Assembly: GCA_017398545.1 (NCBI GenBank)
Contig: JAFQFT010000022.1
Location: 1 to 64,000, forward strand
Length of the DNA: 64,000 bases
Reading direction: 5' to 3'
Source of the DNA: Bacilli bacterium
GTDB taxonomy: Bacteria > Bacillota_I > Bacilli_A > ML615J-28 > CAG-313
Part shown: one piece after another, positions 45,969 through 56,800 of the stretch
Layout of the letters: each line of letters starts with the position of its first letter
How positions within the stretch are numbered: the first letter of the stretch is position 1
Notes under the pieces: model-generated
What the model was told of the DNA's origin: nothing
Database searches by the model: none
What the model saw: the letters and a program-made list of their open reading frames with translations, nothing else
Position numbers and translations under genes: made by a program

Positions 45969-48599
45969 ATGGCTGAAAAGAAAATTAGAAGTCTTGAAGA
46001 GATTGAAAATGATTATCAAAACGAAGATAATGAAAATCAAGACGAAGAAATAGAAGAAAATGACTCTGAAACAGATCAAGATGAAGAAGATGAAGAAGAT
46101 TTAGAGAAATCTAGAGAAGATGCTAAAAAAGATAAAGAACTATTAGAAAGTCATGTTGACCATATAATGCCAATTAATTTATCTAACTGTATGCAAGATT
46201 CGTTCTTATCTTATGCGATGAGTGTTATTGTAGCTCGTGCATTACCTGATGTTAGAGATGGTTTAAAACCAGTTCAAAGAAGAATTTTATATACAATGAG
46301 TGAACTTGGTGTTTATAGTGATAAACCATATAAGAAAAGTGCCCGTATTGTTGGGGACGTAATGGGGAAATACCATCCTCATGGGGACAGTGCTATTTAT
46401 GAAGCAATGGTACGTATGGCTCAAGACTTTAGTTATCGCTATACGTTAGTAGAAGGTCATGGTAACTTTGGTTCTGTAGATGGTGATGGCGCAGCACATA
46501 TGCGTTATACCGAAGCTCGTTTAAGTAAAATTGCCAATGAAATGTTAAAAGATATTGGTAAAAATACAGTTGATTTTATGGATAATTATGATGGCTCTGA
46601 ACAAGAACCTGAGGTTTTACCTGCAAAATTTCCAAATATTTTAGTAAATGGTGCAACAGGTATTGCGGTAGGTATGGCTACAAGTATTCCTACACATAAC
46701 TTATCAGAAGTAATTAACGCAACACTTGCATTAATAAAAGATCCAAATATTACAATTGATCAACTAATGGATTACATTCCTGCACCAGATTTCCCTACTG
46801 GTGGGACAGTTATGGGATTATCAAATATTAAACAAGCTTATGAAACAGGTATGGGAACCGTAACATGTCGTGCAAAAGTTGAAATTGTTGAACTTTCTAA
46901 CGGTAAAAAAGAGATTTTAGTTAAAGAAATTCCTTATCAAGTTAATAAAACAAGATTAATTGAAAGAATTGCAGAACTTGCTAAAGACAAAATAATTGAA
47001 GGGATTACCGATTTACGTGATGAATCAAGTAGAAAAGGGATGAAAATCGTTATTGAAATTAGAAGAGATGCAAATGTTAACGTAATTTTAAATAATTTAT
47101 ATCGTTTTACACAAATGCAAACAACATATAGTGTAAATATGATTGCACTAGATCATGGACAACCTAAATGTCTAAATTTAAAACAAATTTTAGAAGCTTA
47201 TGTTAAACATCAAGTAGAAGTTGTAACTAGAAGAACTGAATATGATTTAGAAAAAGCTAAAAATAGACTACATATTGTTGAAGGTTTATTAATTGCACTA
47301 GCAGATATTGATGAAGTTGTAGCAACAATTAAGAAATCTAAATCAACTGAAGAAGCTGTAAATCAATTAGTTGCTAAGTTTATTTTATCTGAAATTCAAG
47401 CAAAAGCTATTCTAGATATGAAACTTCAACGTTTGACAGGTCTAGAAATAGAAAAACTTCAACAAGAAGCTGCTGAACTTCGTGAATTAGTTGAATATTT
47501 AATGTCAATTTTAGAAAGTCGCGAAAAATTAATGAGTATAATCGTTGATGAATTAACTGAAGTTCAAAGAAAATTTGGTACAGAAAGAAAGACTGAAATT
47601 GATTTAACAGAAGATTTAGATGTTGCAGACGAAGATTTAATTCCAGAAGAAGATGTAATTATTACAATTACTAATAGAGGTTACATTAAACGTCTAAGTG
47701 TTGATACTTATAAAGTTCAAAAACGTGGTGGTAAAGGTATTACAGGTACAAAGATGCAAGAAGATGACTTTGTTGAAAAGATGATGTACACTTCAAGTCA
47801 CGATAATATTATGTTCTTTACTAATTTTGGACAAGTTTATAACTTAAGAGCATATCAAATTCCTGCTCAAGGAAGATTCTCTAAAGGACTTCCTATTGTA
47901 AATTTACTAAAATTCTCAGATGGAGAACGTCTTGCTGCTGTAATTAACGTAAAAACACTAGAAGATCCAGGATATTTAATCTTTGGAACAAAGAATGGTA
48001 ATGTTAAGAAAACAGAAATCGCTAAATATAAGAACATTAGATCAACAGGCATAAGAGCATTAATTTTAAATGATGGTGATGAACTTATAGCAGTTGAAAA
48101 GAGTGATGGCAATCAAACTATTATTCTTGGAGCATCTAACGGTAAAGCAGTAAGATTTAATGAAGTAGAGGTTCGCCCTACTAATAGAAGTGCTGCAGGA
48201 GTTAAAGCAATCAAACTAGAAGATGGCGAAAGAGCAGTTGGTATGGCTGTAGTTCCTAATGATGAGGCTGAAATTATTGTATTAACAGAAAAAGGATTTG
48301 GTAAACGTACTAAAGCTGCATCATTTAAAGTAAAAGGAAGAAACACAAAAGGTGTTAAATATATGAATATCACTGCTAAGAGCGGAAATCCTGTTGCGTT
48401 AAGTGTTTGTAAACCAGAAGAAGATTTAGTTGTAGTTACAGATAAAGGTATGATTATAAGAATTGAACTTACAAATATCTCTGTAATTGGTAGAGATACT
48501 CAAGGTGTTTGTATTATTAAACTTAATGAAGGTCATAAAGTAGCATCAATTGTTGTAGTTCCAAAGGCTGATGCAACTAAAGAAGACGAAACTGAATAA
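45969..48599 (+). CDS. gyrA: DNA gyrase subunit A with acidic N-terminal extension
   Basis: 876 residues. The usual start region ([21 protein letters not shown]) begins only near residue 63; before it lies a tail rich in Glu/Asp (about 10-50), not normal for GyrA. Catalytic Tyr is Y180 ([11 protein letters not shown]). In the quinolone region S141 and E145 match the sensitive Ser/acidic residues of Bacillus. GyrA box variant KRGGKG at the C-terminal pinwheel. The ribosome site AAGGAGG is before the long form, so the tail is translated. Followed by a bidirectional terminator. Confidence 0.97.
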   Translation: MAEKKIRSLEEIENDYQNEDNENQDEEIEENDSETDQDEEDEEDLEKSREDAKKDKELLESHVDHIMPINLSNCMQDSFLSYAMSVIVARALPDVRDGLKPVQRRILYTMSELGVYSDKPYKKSARIVGDVMGKYHPHGDSAIYEAMVRMAQDFSYRYTLVEGHGNFGSVDGDGAAHMRYTEARLSKIANEMLKDIGKNTVDFMDNYDGSEQEPEVLPAKFPNILVNGATGIAVGMATSIPTHNLSEVINATLALIKDPNITIDQLMDYIPAPDFPTGGTVMGLSNIKQAYETGMGTVTCRAKVEIVELSNGKKEILVKEIPYQVNKTRLIERIAELAKDKIIEGITDLRDESSRKGMKIVIEIRRDANVNVILNNLYRFTQMQTTYSVNMIALDHGQPKCLNLKQILEAYVKHQVEVVTRRTEYDLEKAKNRLHIVEGLLIALADIDEVVATIKKSKSTEEAVNQLVAKFILSEIQAKAILDMKLQRLTGLEIEKLQQEAAELRELVEYLMSILESREKLMSIIVDELTEVQRKFGTERKTEIDLTEDLDVADEDLIPEEDVIITITNRGYIKRLSVDTYKVQKRGGKGITGTKMQEDDFVEKMMYTSSHDNIMFFTNFGQVYNLRAYQIPAQGRFSKGLPIVNLLKFSDGERLAAVINVKTLEDPGYLIFGTKNGNVKKTEIAKYKNIRSTGIRALILNDGDELIAVEKSDGNQTIILGASNGKAVRFNEVEVRPTNRSAAGVKAIKLEDGERAVGMAVVPNDEAEIIVLTEKGFGKRTKAASFKVKGRNTKGVKYMNITAKSGNPVALSVCKPEEDLVVVTDKGMIIRIELTNISVIGRDTQGVCIIKLNEGHKVASIVVVPKADATKEDETE

Positions 48600-48603
48600 A
48601 AAT

Positions 48604-48637
48604 AAAAAAGAGGCTTTTAAAAAGTCTCTTTTTTTTA
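48604..48637. terminator. Bidirectional terminator between gyrA and the HIT gene
   Basis: AAAAAGAG...CTCTTTTT stem (48605-48612 / 48626-48633) with a run of T on the plus strand and A's on the other side, between convergent genes. Confidence 0.82.
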
Positions 48638-48645
48638 ACTAAAAT

Positions 48646-49044
48646 CTAACTATTTAATAAATCTTTTAATTTGCCTAGCTCATCAAAATTAGGTTCATGT
48701 GAAGGTTGAATTACTTTAAATTCATCATTTTCATAACGTGGAATAATATGCATATGAAAATGCATTACAACTTGCCCTGCAAGACTTCCACTATTATTTA
48801 ATAAATTAATATTTTCGACACCTAATTTTTTCTTTAACTTATTGGAAACATATACACATGCTTCCATAATCGCTCTACATTCATCTTTATTAAGGTCAAA
48901 AACATTTTCAACGTGACGCTTTGGAATAACTAAAGTATGACCTTTAGTTGTTTGAGAAATATCTAGTATTGCAATACAATAATCGTTCTCATAAATTTTA
49001 GATCCAGGAATTTCACCATTTAATATTTTACAAAATACACACAT
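48646..49044 (-). CDS. HIT-family nucleotide-binding hydrolase
   Basis: 132 residues from ATG 49044 (GAGGTG before it). CVFCKILNGEIPGSKIYEN opening and histidine triad HFHMHIIPR near the C terminus. Hint-like enzyme acting on nucleoside phosphoramidates or dinucleotide polyphosphates. Single gene on the strand opposite its neighbours. Confidence 0.93.
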   Translation of the reverse strand: MCVFCKILNGEIPGSKIYENDYCIAILDISQTTKGHTLVIPKRHVENVFDLNKDECRAIMEACVYVSNKLKKKLGVENINLLNNSGSLAGQVVMHFHMHIIPRYENDEFKVIQPSHEPNFDELGKLKDLLNS

Positions 49045-49154
49045 TTTAATCACCTCTAAATATAATTTTATACTTTATTTTATCAACAAATATAAAAAAA
49101 TAAATTAAATGTGATAAAATTATTATACAAATTATTAATTTTAGGAGACAAAAT

Positions 49155-49916
49155 ATGAGTAAAGATGTAATTTATGTTGGTCATAGAGGAACAAAATTAG
49201 GTATTGGAGTTGAAAATACAAAAGAAGCATATCTAGAAGCTGCACAACTTGGTTATCAAGCAATTGAAACTGATATTAGAGTGACTCTTGATAAAGTATA
49301 TATTTGTTGTCATGATGAAAATTTATTAAGATTAACAAAAAATAGTAAAAATAAAACTGCTATTAATGTTCAAGAATGTCATTTTAAAGACATTAAAGAT
49401 TTAGAACTTGTTGAAATTACAGGTGATATAAAAAGAGTAGGTAAAATCTGTACATTTGATGAATATTTATCTATTTGTAAAGAGTATAATTGTACTCCAA
49501 TTATTGAACTTAAATGGACAAATGGTATTTATTCTAGTAACGACAATTTTGAAAATTCAAATTATTCTAATTTAGATGGTTTAGTTGAAAAAATTTATAA
49601 TCATAATTTAGAAAATACAGCTGTTATTATGACTTCAATGATTGGTTGTTTACTTTATGTAAAAGAAAAATATCCAAATATTAAATTACAATGGTTATGC
49701 CACTTAAGAACAAAAGAATTTATGGCGTTTGTTGGCGAAAAAGGAATAGATTTAGATGTTCAGTACTCACAATTAGATGAAGAAGTGCTTGAAAACGCAA
49801 GAAAATATAATCAATTAATTAACATTTGGACGCTTGATGATGAAAGTTTGCTAGAAAATTATCTAAACATGGGAGTAGATATGGTTACTACTAACTATAT
49901 TAGTCCAAAAAAATAA
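49155..49916 (+). CDS. Glycerophosphodiester phosphodiesterase
   Basis: 253 residues, GDPD TIM-barrel with HRG...ENTKEAYLEA, the acid pair ETDIRVT, CHDENLLRLT, IELKW and C-terminal NIWTLDDE. No signal peptide, so cytoplasmic: hydrolyses glycerophosphodiesters from lipid turnover into glycerol-3-phosphate and alcohol. The HRGT.../VENT spacing has a slightly longer loop than usual. Single gene between two terminators. Confidence 0.92.
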   Translation: MSKDVIYVGHRGTKLGIGVENTKEAYLEAAQLGYQAIETDIRVTLDKVYICCHDENLLRLTKNSKNKTAINVQECHFKDIKDLELVEITGDIKRVGKICTFDEYLSICKEYNCTPIIELKWTNGIYSSNDNFENSNYSNLDGLVEKIYNHNLENTAVIMTSMIGCLLYVKEKYPNIKLQWLCHLRTKEFMAFVGEKGIDLDVQYSQLDEEVLENARKYNQLINIWTLDDESLLENYLNMGVDMVTTNYISPKK

Positions 49917-49919
49917 ACT

Positions 49920-49948
49920 AAAAGCTTATCTTTTTTGATAAGCTTTTA
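49920..49948. terminator. Bidirectional terminator between the GDPD gene and gerQ
   Basis: AAAAGCTTATC TTTTTT GATAAGCTTTT, between convergent genes. Confidence 0.82.
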
Positions 49949-50317
49949 TTCACCATTAAAGTTCAAATTATAGTCAATTGTATCATCAAATGTGATATAT
50001 GATAAATAAATAGTTAATAATAAGTAATTAATTTTGTTTTGAACATCGTGTAATATAATATGATCACGCCCTGCTTCTACAATTTCTCCTCTAAAAATCT
50101 TTGATCCCCATTGACTACCTTCAAAACTCATGTAAACTGTTGCAATTTTACCTTTATTAAGTCGTAAAATGTTTTCAATATATGATTGTTCGTTATAAAT
50201 TTGATTGGGATTTACTCCTGCCTCAGGTGGATATGGGTAAATTGGTGGTTGAGGATATATATATGGTACTCCTCCATATGGATTTTGATAAAAAGGTTGT
50301 TGATAATTAATCGTCAT
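49946..50317 (-). CDS. gerQ: Spore coat protein GerQ
   Basis: 123 residues from ATG 50317 (AGGAGGAAAA before it). N-terminal Pro/Tyr/Gln-rich part, then the GerQ core YIENILRLNKGKIATVYMSF and GRDHIILHDVQNKINYLLL. In Bacillus GerQ is a coat protein cross-linked by transglutaminase and needed to place the CwlJ cortex hydrolase. Encoded 8 bases after cwlJ, the same pairing as in bacilli. Together they indicate a spore that germinates by cortex hydrolysis. Confidence 0.9.
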   Translation of the reverse strand: MTINYQQPFYQNPYGGVPYIYPQPPIYPYPPEAGVNPNQIYNEQSYIENILRLNKGKIATVYMSFEGSQWGSKIFRGEIVEAGRDHIILHDVQNKINYLLLTIYLSYITFDDTIDYNLNFNGE

Positions 50318-50325
50318 TTTTCCTC

Positions 50326-50745
50326 CTAATAACAATTTTCACTTTCTACAGGTGTATAAAAACAGTGTGATTTATAACGTCCTGAGTTCCATTGATTCCA
50401 CCACTTCGCTCTACAATCATCATTTCCGGCATTATAAAACCATAATGCTTTTGTTGCGGGGTGAAATCTTTCACCATAAATAACCCTTCTTGCAAGTTTT
50501 TTATCTATTTCTCTTGGAGCTTGATAAAAATAAGAGTAAAGAGTTGCTTCAAAGCCTCCTGGACGTTGAAAGACCATCTGTTCAATTGATGTAATGTTTC
50601 TAAAATCTAGACAATTTGCTAAAACTCTATTAATTCCAACGTTTCCTACCATTAACATTCCTAGTTCTCCTTCTGATTCAGCTTCTGCTCTCATTAATCT
50701 TGCTAATAATTCTAATTCTTTTTTAGTATATTTAACAACACTCAT
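50326..50745 (-). CDS. cwlJ: Spore cortex-lytic hydrolase CwlJ
   Basis: 139 residues, the usual CwlJ length and without signal peptide or binding repeats, unlike SleB. Catalytic Hydrolase_2 domain with LLARLMRAEAESEGELGMLMVGNVGINR (part quoted: RAEAESEGELG, E in the catalytic position), QFQ-like QMVFQRPGGFEA and ALWFYNAG. Degrades muramic-delta-lactam cortex peptidoglycan during germination. First gene of the cwlJ-gerQ pair. No clear sigma-E promoter was seen upstream. Confidence 0.9.
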   Translation of the reverse strand: MSVVKYTKKELELLARLMRAEAESEGELGMLMVGNVGINRVLANCLDFRNITSIEQMVFQRPGGFEATLYSYFYQAPREIDKKLARRVIYGERFHPATKALWFYNAGNDDCRAKWWNQWNSGRYKSHCFYTPVESENCY

Positions 50746-50838
50746 TTTAACACCTCAAGAAAAATATATTCAAGATAATTGAAAAATATACTAAAATCTA
50801 TTAGAATATATAAAAAATAAGTTAAAGGAATATAAATT

Positions 50839-51318
50839 ATGAATAAATGTGATCAAAATTGTAATACATGTTCATCAAAATGTAATAATGGTTGTCCAAT
50901 ATGTAATGTGCTTGGTAAAAATGTTCCATTAATTACTGTAACATCTCTTTTAAAAGATAAAAATCATTATTTAAACGATAATAATATATATATTTGTATA
51001 AACCGAAAATGCCCTGTAATTTATTATCAAGAAGAAAACCCTAAATATTTTACTAAAGATGATATAAAAACGCAAATTTGGTTCAAATCAAGCCTTAATG
51101 AGCAAATTATATGCTATTGTCACAATATAAAATTAACTGATATTATAGAAATAATAAAAAATAGTGATGAAGAAAACTTAACAAAAGAAAAAATATTTGA
51201 AAAATTAAATATAAAAGAGGAAAACAACTGTATTTATCATAATCCACTTGGAGAATCTTGTGATAAATTATTTAAAAACGCAATAGAATTTGCTTATAAA
51301 CAAAAAAATAATGAATAA
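50839..51318 (+). CDS. CopZ-N-like zinc and 2Fe-2S binding protein
   Basis: 159 residues. N-terminal cysteine cluster (C4, C8, C11, C15, C19, C22), then CPICNVLGKNVPLITVTSLL and a BFD-like domain IICYCHNIKLTDIIEII with a second cysteine pair ending in CIYHNPLGESC. Pattern of the N-terminal CopZ iron-sulphur/zinc domain, without the copper-binding HMA domain. Such proteins act as metallochaperones or ferredoxin-like partners. No copper ATPase or regulator nearby. Family assignment by eye. Confidence 0.72.
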   Translation: MNKCDQNCNTCSSKCNNGCPICNVLGKNVPLITVTSLLKDKNHYLNDNNIYICINRKCPVIYYQEENPKYFTKDDIKTQIWFKSSLNEQIICYCHNIKLTDIIEIIKNSDEENLTKEKIFEKLNIKEENNCIYHNPLGESCDKLFKNAIEFAYKQKNNE

Positions 51319-51382
51319 AATTTAATTTATATTGAAAATAATTTAAAATATGGTATAATAAAAATCAAGCGAGGTATAAAAT

Positions 51383-53287
51383 ATGAAAAAATATATGTTT
51401 TTAATATTCTGCTTAGTAAGTATTCTAAGCCTTTTTTGTAGCTGCAAGCAAAATAAATTTGATGTTACAATTATTTATGAAGATGGAACTAAAAAAATTA
51501 TAACAGAAATAAAAAAAGGTTCAAAAATTACTGAACCTGACTTTAATTTACCTAATGAAGTAAATGATATAACATATGTTGATGAATTAGGTAATGAATT
51601 TAATTTCAATACTGAAATAAATAGTAATTTAACTATCTATGCTAACTTTGTTTATAATCAATACATAGTAAACTTCTATGATTATGATAATACTTTAATC
51701 GAAACTTATACTCTAAAATATGGATCTGATGTAATTTTTCCTAAAAATCCTTCAAGGGAAGCTGAAACAGGTTGTTCATACGAGTTCAAAGATTGGACAT
51801 TAACTGATACGATTGTTACAAAAAATCTAGATTTTAAAGCACAATATACTAAAATCTTAGAAGAATACACAATAAACTTTTTTGATTATGACAATACTTT
51901 AATAAAAACTTATACTTTGCCTTATGGATCAGAAGTAGTATTTCCGGAAAATCCAACAAGAGTAGGTGGTGAAGGATATATATATGAATTTAAAGATTGG
52001 ACATTAACTGATACAGTTGTTACGAAAAACTTAGATTTTACTGCTCAATATACTCAAGTTTTTGAGGAATTTACAATTTGTTTTTATAATTATGATAAAA
52101 CCTTAATAACTACTTATACTCTACCATATGGTTCTGAAGTATTATTCCCTGAAACTCCAACAAGAGAAGGCGGGGTAGGTTATACTTATCAATTTAAAGA
52201 CTGGACAATTAAACAAACTATTGTAACAAAAGATTTAACTTTTACTGCAAGATATACAAAAGTATATGATGAAATGACTGTTACTGCACTAAATATTGAT
52301 GGAGATATATATACTGTTGAAAAATGTGACTATAACAGTTACATTAATACGTTAAATGAACCAGAGTTTGATAAAGATCCTAATAAGTATTATCGTTTTC
52401 ATGGTTGGTATGATACTGAAACAGAAGAATTATTTGATTTTGATATAGAAATAAAAAAGAATTATACACTTTATCCTAAATATGATATATATGATTATGA
52501 AGAAACTACTTTACAAAATGCAACAGTAAGTTTTATTGGAGATAGTATCTCTACTTTTTATAGTACAGATTCATCTATAAATAGCTTATATGGTGGAACA
52601 AATCAATTTTATTATCCTATTTATTCTGTAACTGTAAAAACAGTAGATAAAACTTGGTGGTATCAAACATATACTCAACTTAATTTAAAACTTGGCGTAA
52701 ATAATTCATGGAGTGGAAGTGCAGCATATGGAAGTGGTAATTCTGCAGGAATGAGTGAAGCTAGATTAAAAACTTTAGGAGATAATGGAACTCCTAATCT
52801 AGTTATAATCTTTTTAGGAACAAACGATAATGTAAATGGGCATTCTGTTGAAAATTTAGAAACTGCATATATAAAAATGATTGAATATATTAGTGAAAAT
52901 TATATAGATTTCTCAAATAATACCGCAAAAGTTCCATATATTTACTTATTTACTAATGGTTATTCAGCATATTCTGGATATAATTATACAGAGGAAAGAA
53001 GACTTGAATACAACGAAATGTTTAAAAAATTAGCAAATACTTATTCAAACGTTAGAATATTTGACCTTGCTAAATATATTACAAGTGATAACTATAGTTC
53101 TTATTTAGGAGACTCTTTACATTATAATGCTGATGGAATGAAATTAATTTCTGACAAATTAGTTGAACAATTAACAAATGATTTTTCAAAAACAAAAAAA
53201 GTTTCTGAACAAAGAGAAAATAATAATAATATAATATATTATTTAGAAAAAAAGTGCTACAAAAATGAGGAGGGATATATATGCTAA
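51383..53287 (+). CDS. Surface lipoprotein: three B-repeats plus GDSL/SGNH esterase
   Basis: 634 residues. Signal peptide with a lipobox-like FCSC (C21). Three tandem repeats of about 67 residues (near 93-290; NFYDYDNTLI-TYTLPYGSEV-FP-NPTR...Y-FKDWT) of the InlB/Flg_new type, then a fourth partial. The C-terminal SGNH hydrolase has block I GDSI (about 386), block III GTND (about 479) and DSLH with catalytic D577/H580. Probably deacetylates or hydrolyses a surface or host glycan or lipid. The stop codon overlaps the pth start by 7 bases and its last codons carry the pth ribosome site. Confidence 0.85.
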   Translation: MKKYMFLIFCLVSILSLFCSCKQNKFDVTIIYEDGTKKIITEIKKGSKITEPDFNLPNEVNDITYVDELGNEFNFNTEINSNLTIYANFVYNQYIVNFYDYDNTLIETYTLKYGSDVIFPKNPSREAETGCSYEFKDWTLTDTIVTKNLDFKAQYTKILEEYTINFFDYDNTLIKTYTLPYGSEVVFPENPTRVGGEGYIYEFKDWTLTDTVVTKNLDFTAQYTQVFEEFTICFYNYDKTLITTYTLPYGSEVLFPETPTREGGVGYTYQFKDWTIKQTIVTKDLTFTARYTKVYDEMTVTALNIDGDIYTVEKCDYNSYINTLNEPEFDKDPNKYYRFHGWYDTETEELFDFDIEIKKNYTLYPKYDIYDYEETTLQNATVSFIGDSISTFYSTDSSINSLYGGTNQFYYPIYSVTVKTVDKTWWYQTYTQLNLKLGVNNSWSGSAAYGSGNSAGMSEARLKTLGDNGTPNLVIIFLGTNDNVNGHSVENLETAYIKMIEYISENYIDFSNNTAKVPYIYLFTNGYSAYSGYNYTEERRLEYNEMFKKLANTYSNVRIFDLAKYITSDNYSSYLGDSLHYNADGMKLISDKLVEQLTNDFSKTKKVSEQRENNNNIIYYLEKKCYKNEEGYIC

Positions 53288-53847
53288 TCGTTGGGCTTGG
53301 CAATCCTGGTAAACAATATGAAAAAACTCATCATAATGTAGGATTTATGTTTGTTGATGAAGTAGCAAAAAGTTATAATGTTACATTCAAATTAGAAAAA
53401 AAATTCCAATGCTATATTGGAGAGTTTGTTCAAAACGGAAAAAAGCACTATTTAATGAAACCGACTACATATATGAACCTATCTGGTCATGCTGTTAGAC
53501 TATTTAGTGATTACTATAATATTGAAAGTGATGATATTTTTGTAATATACGATGATATGGATTTACCAATTGGAACTAAAAGAATAAGAAAAAGTGGTTC
53601 TGCTGGTGGACATAATGGTATGAAATCAATGATTCAAGAAGTTGGAACTAGTGAAATTGCTAGACTTCGTATTGGAATTGGAAGAAGTAAAGAAGATTCG
53701 CACGATAAAGTAGTAGATTTTGTTCTTTCTAACTTCTCAAAGTCGGAAATGAATATTTTAAATGAAACTTTAAATGTTTCTGCAAACATTATTAATGATT
53801 TAATTAATCATGGTATTGATTATATAATGAACAATTATAATAAATAG
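53281..53847 (+). CDS. pth: Peptidyl-tRNA hydrolase
   Basis: 188 residues, standard length. GLGNPGKQYEKTHHNVGF with the catalytic His, LMKPTTYMNLSG, YDDMDLPIGTKRIR and SGGHNGMKSM-type GGHNGMKS. Recycles peptidyl-tRNA. Start ATG 53281 has AGGAGG in the end of the lipoprotein gene. Bacillus order pth(spoVC)-mfd-spoVT is kept, but here it is not next to prs. Confidence 0.96.
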   Translation: MLIVGLGNPGKQYEKTHHNVGFMFVDEVAKSYNVTFKLEKKFQCYIGEFVQNGKKHYLMKPTTYMNLSGHAVRLFSDYYNIESDDIFVIYDDMDLPIGTKRIRKSGSAGGHNGMKSMIQEVGTSEIARLRIGIGRSKEDSHDKVVDFVLSNFSKSEMNILNETLNVSANIINDLINHGIDYIMNNYNK

Positions 53848-53857
53848 GGGTAACATA

Positions 53858-56800
53858 ATGAATATACTTAACTTTTTAGAACAAAAAGCTAAATATATGA
53901 ACGTTATAAACAGTATTTTAAACACAAATAATAAAGAGAATATATATGTTGGTAATGCTGCTTGCAACCTTTCAAGGATGCTAGCAGCACTAACATTTTT
54001 AAAATCTAATAAAAATATTGTTTATATAGCCGAAAACATATATGAAGCATCAAAAGCTTATGAAACATTTTGTGATTTATTAGGTGATGATTTGGTAAGC
54101 TTCTTTCCACAAGAAGAATTTATTTCATCAGAGCTTGTTGCAAGTAGTTTAACTTTTAGACTAGCAAGAATGTTAACACTACATAATATAGTAGAAAATA
54201 ATCCTAGATTAATTGTTACATGTACAGAAGGTGTAACAAAACAAATGATGTCTAAAGAAAAAATTAAAGCATCAACTATTAAATTACAAGTAGGACAAGA
54301 GATTCCGTTAAAAGAATTAGTAGAAAAACTAATGATAAGAGGATATAAAAAGACTTCTATTACCGAAGAACTTGGTACTTTTAGTGTTAGAGGTAGTATT
54401 GTAGATATATATCCGATTAATTCTGATGGTGTTTTTCGTATTAATTTCTTTGATAATGAAATAGAAACTATTAAAAAAGTAAACATTTCTACTCAAATGA
54501 GTGAAGGAAAAGTAAACGATATATATATATTTCCTTTATATGATGTTTATTATGAAGAAAAAGAAATATCTTTAATCGAAGAACGTATTTTAAAAGAACA
54601 TAGTTTAACAGAAAAAGTAGATAAAGACTTAAGAAAGATAAAAAATTATGATTCATTAGACCAATTATATATATACCTACCGTATATTGATCCTAAATAT
54701 ACGCCCTTTTTGACGCTTATGGATAGTCCAATATGTTTTTACGAAGACTTAAAACATATAATTGATCATCAAACTGCACAATTAGAAGAGATAAGAGAAT
54801 ACTTATTAAGTGTAAAATATAAATTGAATAATGATTTATTTATACCAGTTATTGAAAACTTAAACTATTCAAGTCAAAATGTATTTTTATCACAAGATAT
54901 ATCATCTTTAAATGATATAAAACTAACAAAATTAATTGATTTAAGAAGCGGAAATAACTTTGATTACAATAATAATATAAAACTTGTAATAGAAGATGTA
55001 AAACTTAATAAAGCAAAAACTTATATTATCACACATTTTGATGAGAAAAAGCTTGCTTTTTTAGAAAATGTATTTGAAAACAACGGTATAACATTTAATA
55101 AAGGTGATAAAATAAAAGAAAACCAAATAAATTTAGTGGTTTCAAAGAATGCATATGGATTTATAGATTATGAATATAATTTAGAAATACTTACACCTAA
55201 TGAATTTGCACCTGGAAAAATAAGCAAACAAGGTAAATATCATAAATATTATAAAAATACAACTAAAATCTATGATAAAGATGACTTAAAACCTGGTGAT
55301 TATGTAGTTCATCAAGAATATGGTATTGGGATATACTTAGGAATTGAAACAAAAACAATAAGAGAAAAACAAATTGACTACTTATATATTCAATATGCAG
55401 ATGAAGGAAAACTATATGTTCCAGTAGAAAATATATATCTTTTAGAAAAATATAACACTTCAAAAGATGCAAAACCTAAGTTAAATAACTTAACAGGCAA
55501 AGAATGGAAGAAAAAGAAAGCTAAAATTAAAGAAAAAGTCATGGATGTTGCAAGAAGACTAATAAAAGTCCAAGCAGAACGTGATTTAAAACAAGGATAT
55601 ATATATGATAAAGATTCAGTTGAACAATTAGAATTTGAATCTGACTTTGAATTTAGAGAAACTGATGATCAAATTAAAGCAATTAACGAAGTAAAACAAG
55701 ATATGGAAAGCAAACGTCCACTTGATAGATTAGTTTGTGGTGATGTTGGTTTTGGAAAAACAGAAGTAGCAATGAGAGCAGCTTTTAAGGCAGTAGATAA
55801 TGGTAAACAAGTAGTATATTTAGCTCCTACAACCGTACTTACTAGACAACATTATCATACATTTAAAGATAGATTTGAAAAATATGGTATAAGAGTAGAA
55901 TTATTAAATAGATTTGTTCCTACTTCTAAACAAAAAATAGTCCTAGAAGGACTAAAAAAAGGATATGTAGATATAGTAATAGGTACACATAGAGTGTTAT
56001 CTAATGATTTGGTATTTAAAAATTTAGGTTTATTAATAATAGATGAAGAACAACGTTTTGGAGTACTTCATAAAGAAAGAATAAAAGAACTAAAAGCAAA
56101 CGTAGATATTTTAACTTTAACCGCAACACCTATTCCAAGAACGCTTCAAATGGCACTATCAGGTTTAAGAGATTTATCTTTAATAGAAACACCCCCTACA
56201 AATAGACTTCCAGTTCAAACATATGTACTAGAAACTAACGATTCTGTAATTAGAGAAGCAATTAATAGAGAAATGGGGCGCGGCGGTCAAGTGTTTTATC
56301 TATTAAATCATATTGATGAGTTAGATAGAATTATATCTAAAATACATAAACTATGTCCTAAAGCAAAAGTTGGATTAATTCATGGCAAAATGAGTAAAGA
56401 ACAAATAGAAGATGAATTAGTATGTTTCTTAGATAAAGGCTATGATGTATTGGTTTGTACAACAATCATTGAAACCGGAATTGACATCCCTAATGCAAAT
56501 ACGCTAATTATCGAAAAAGCAGACCATTTAGGACTAAGTCAACTATATCAAATTAGAGGTAGAGTTGGAAGAAGTGATAGAATTTCTTACGCTTATTTAA
56601 TGTATGAACCACATAAAGTACTTACTCAACAAGCAAAAGAACGACTTGATGCGATAAAAGAGTTCACAGCTCTTGGAAGTGGTTATAAAATTGCTATGAA
56701 AGACCTTGCAATAAGAGGTGCTGGAGATATATTAGGAGATGAACAGTCTGGTTTTATTGACGCAATAGGTATGGATTTATATATGAAATTACTTAATGAA

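Noticed and set aside
50746-50838. Sigma-E promoter for cwlJ-gerQ
   Set aside because: Only weak matches (ATATATT with GTATATTT); the CATA core is missing, so no call was made.
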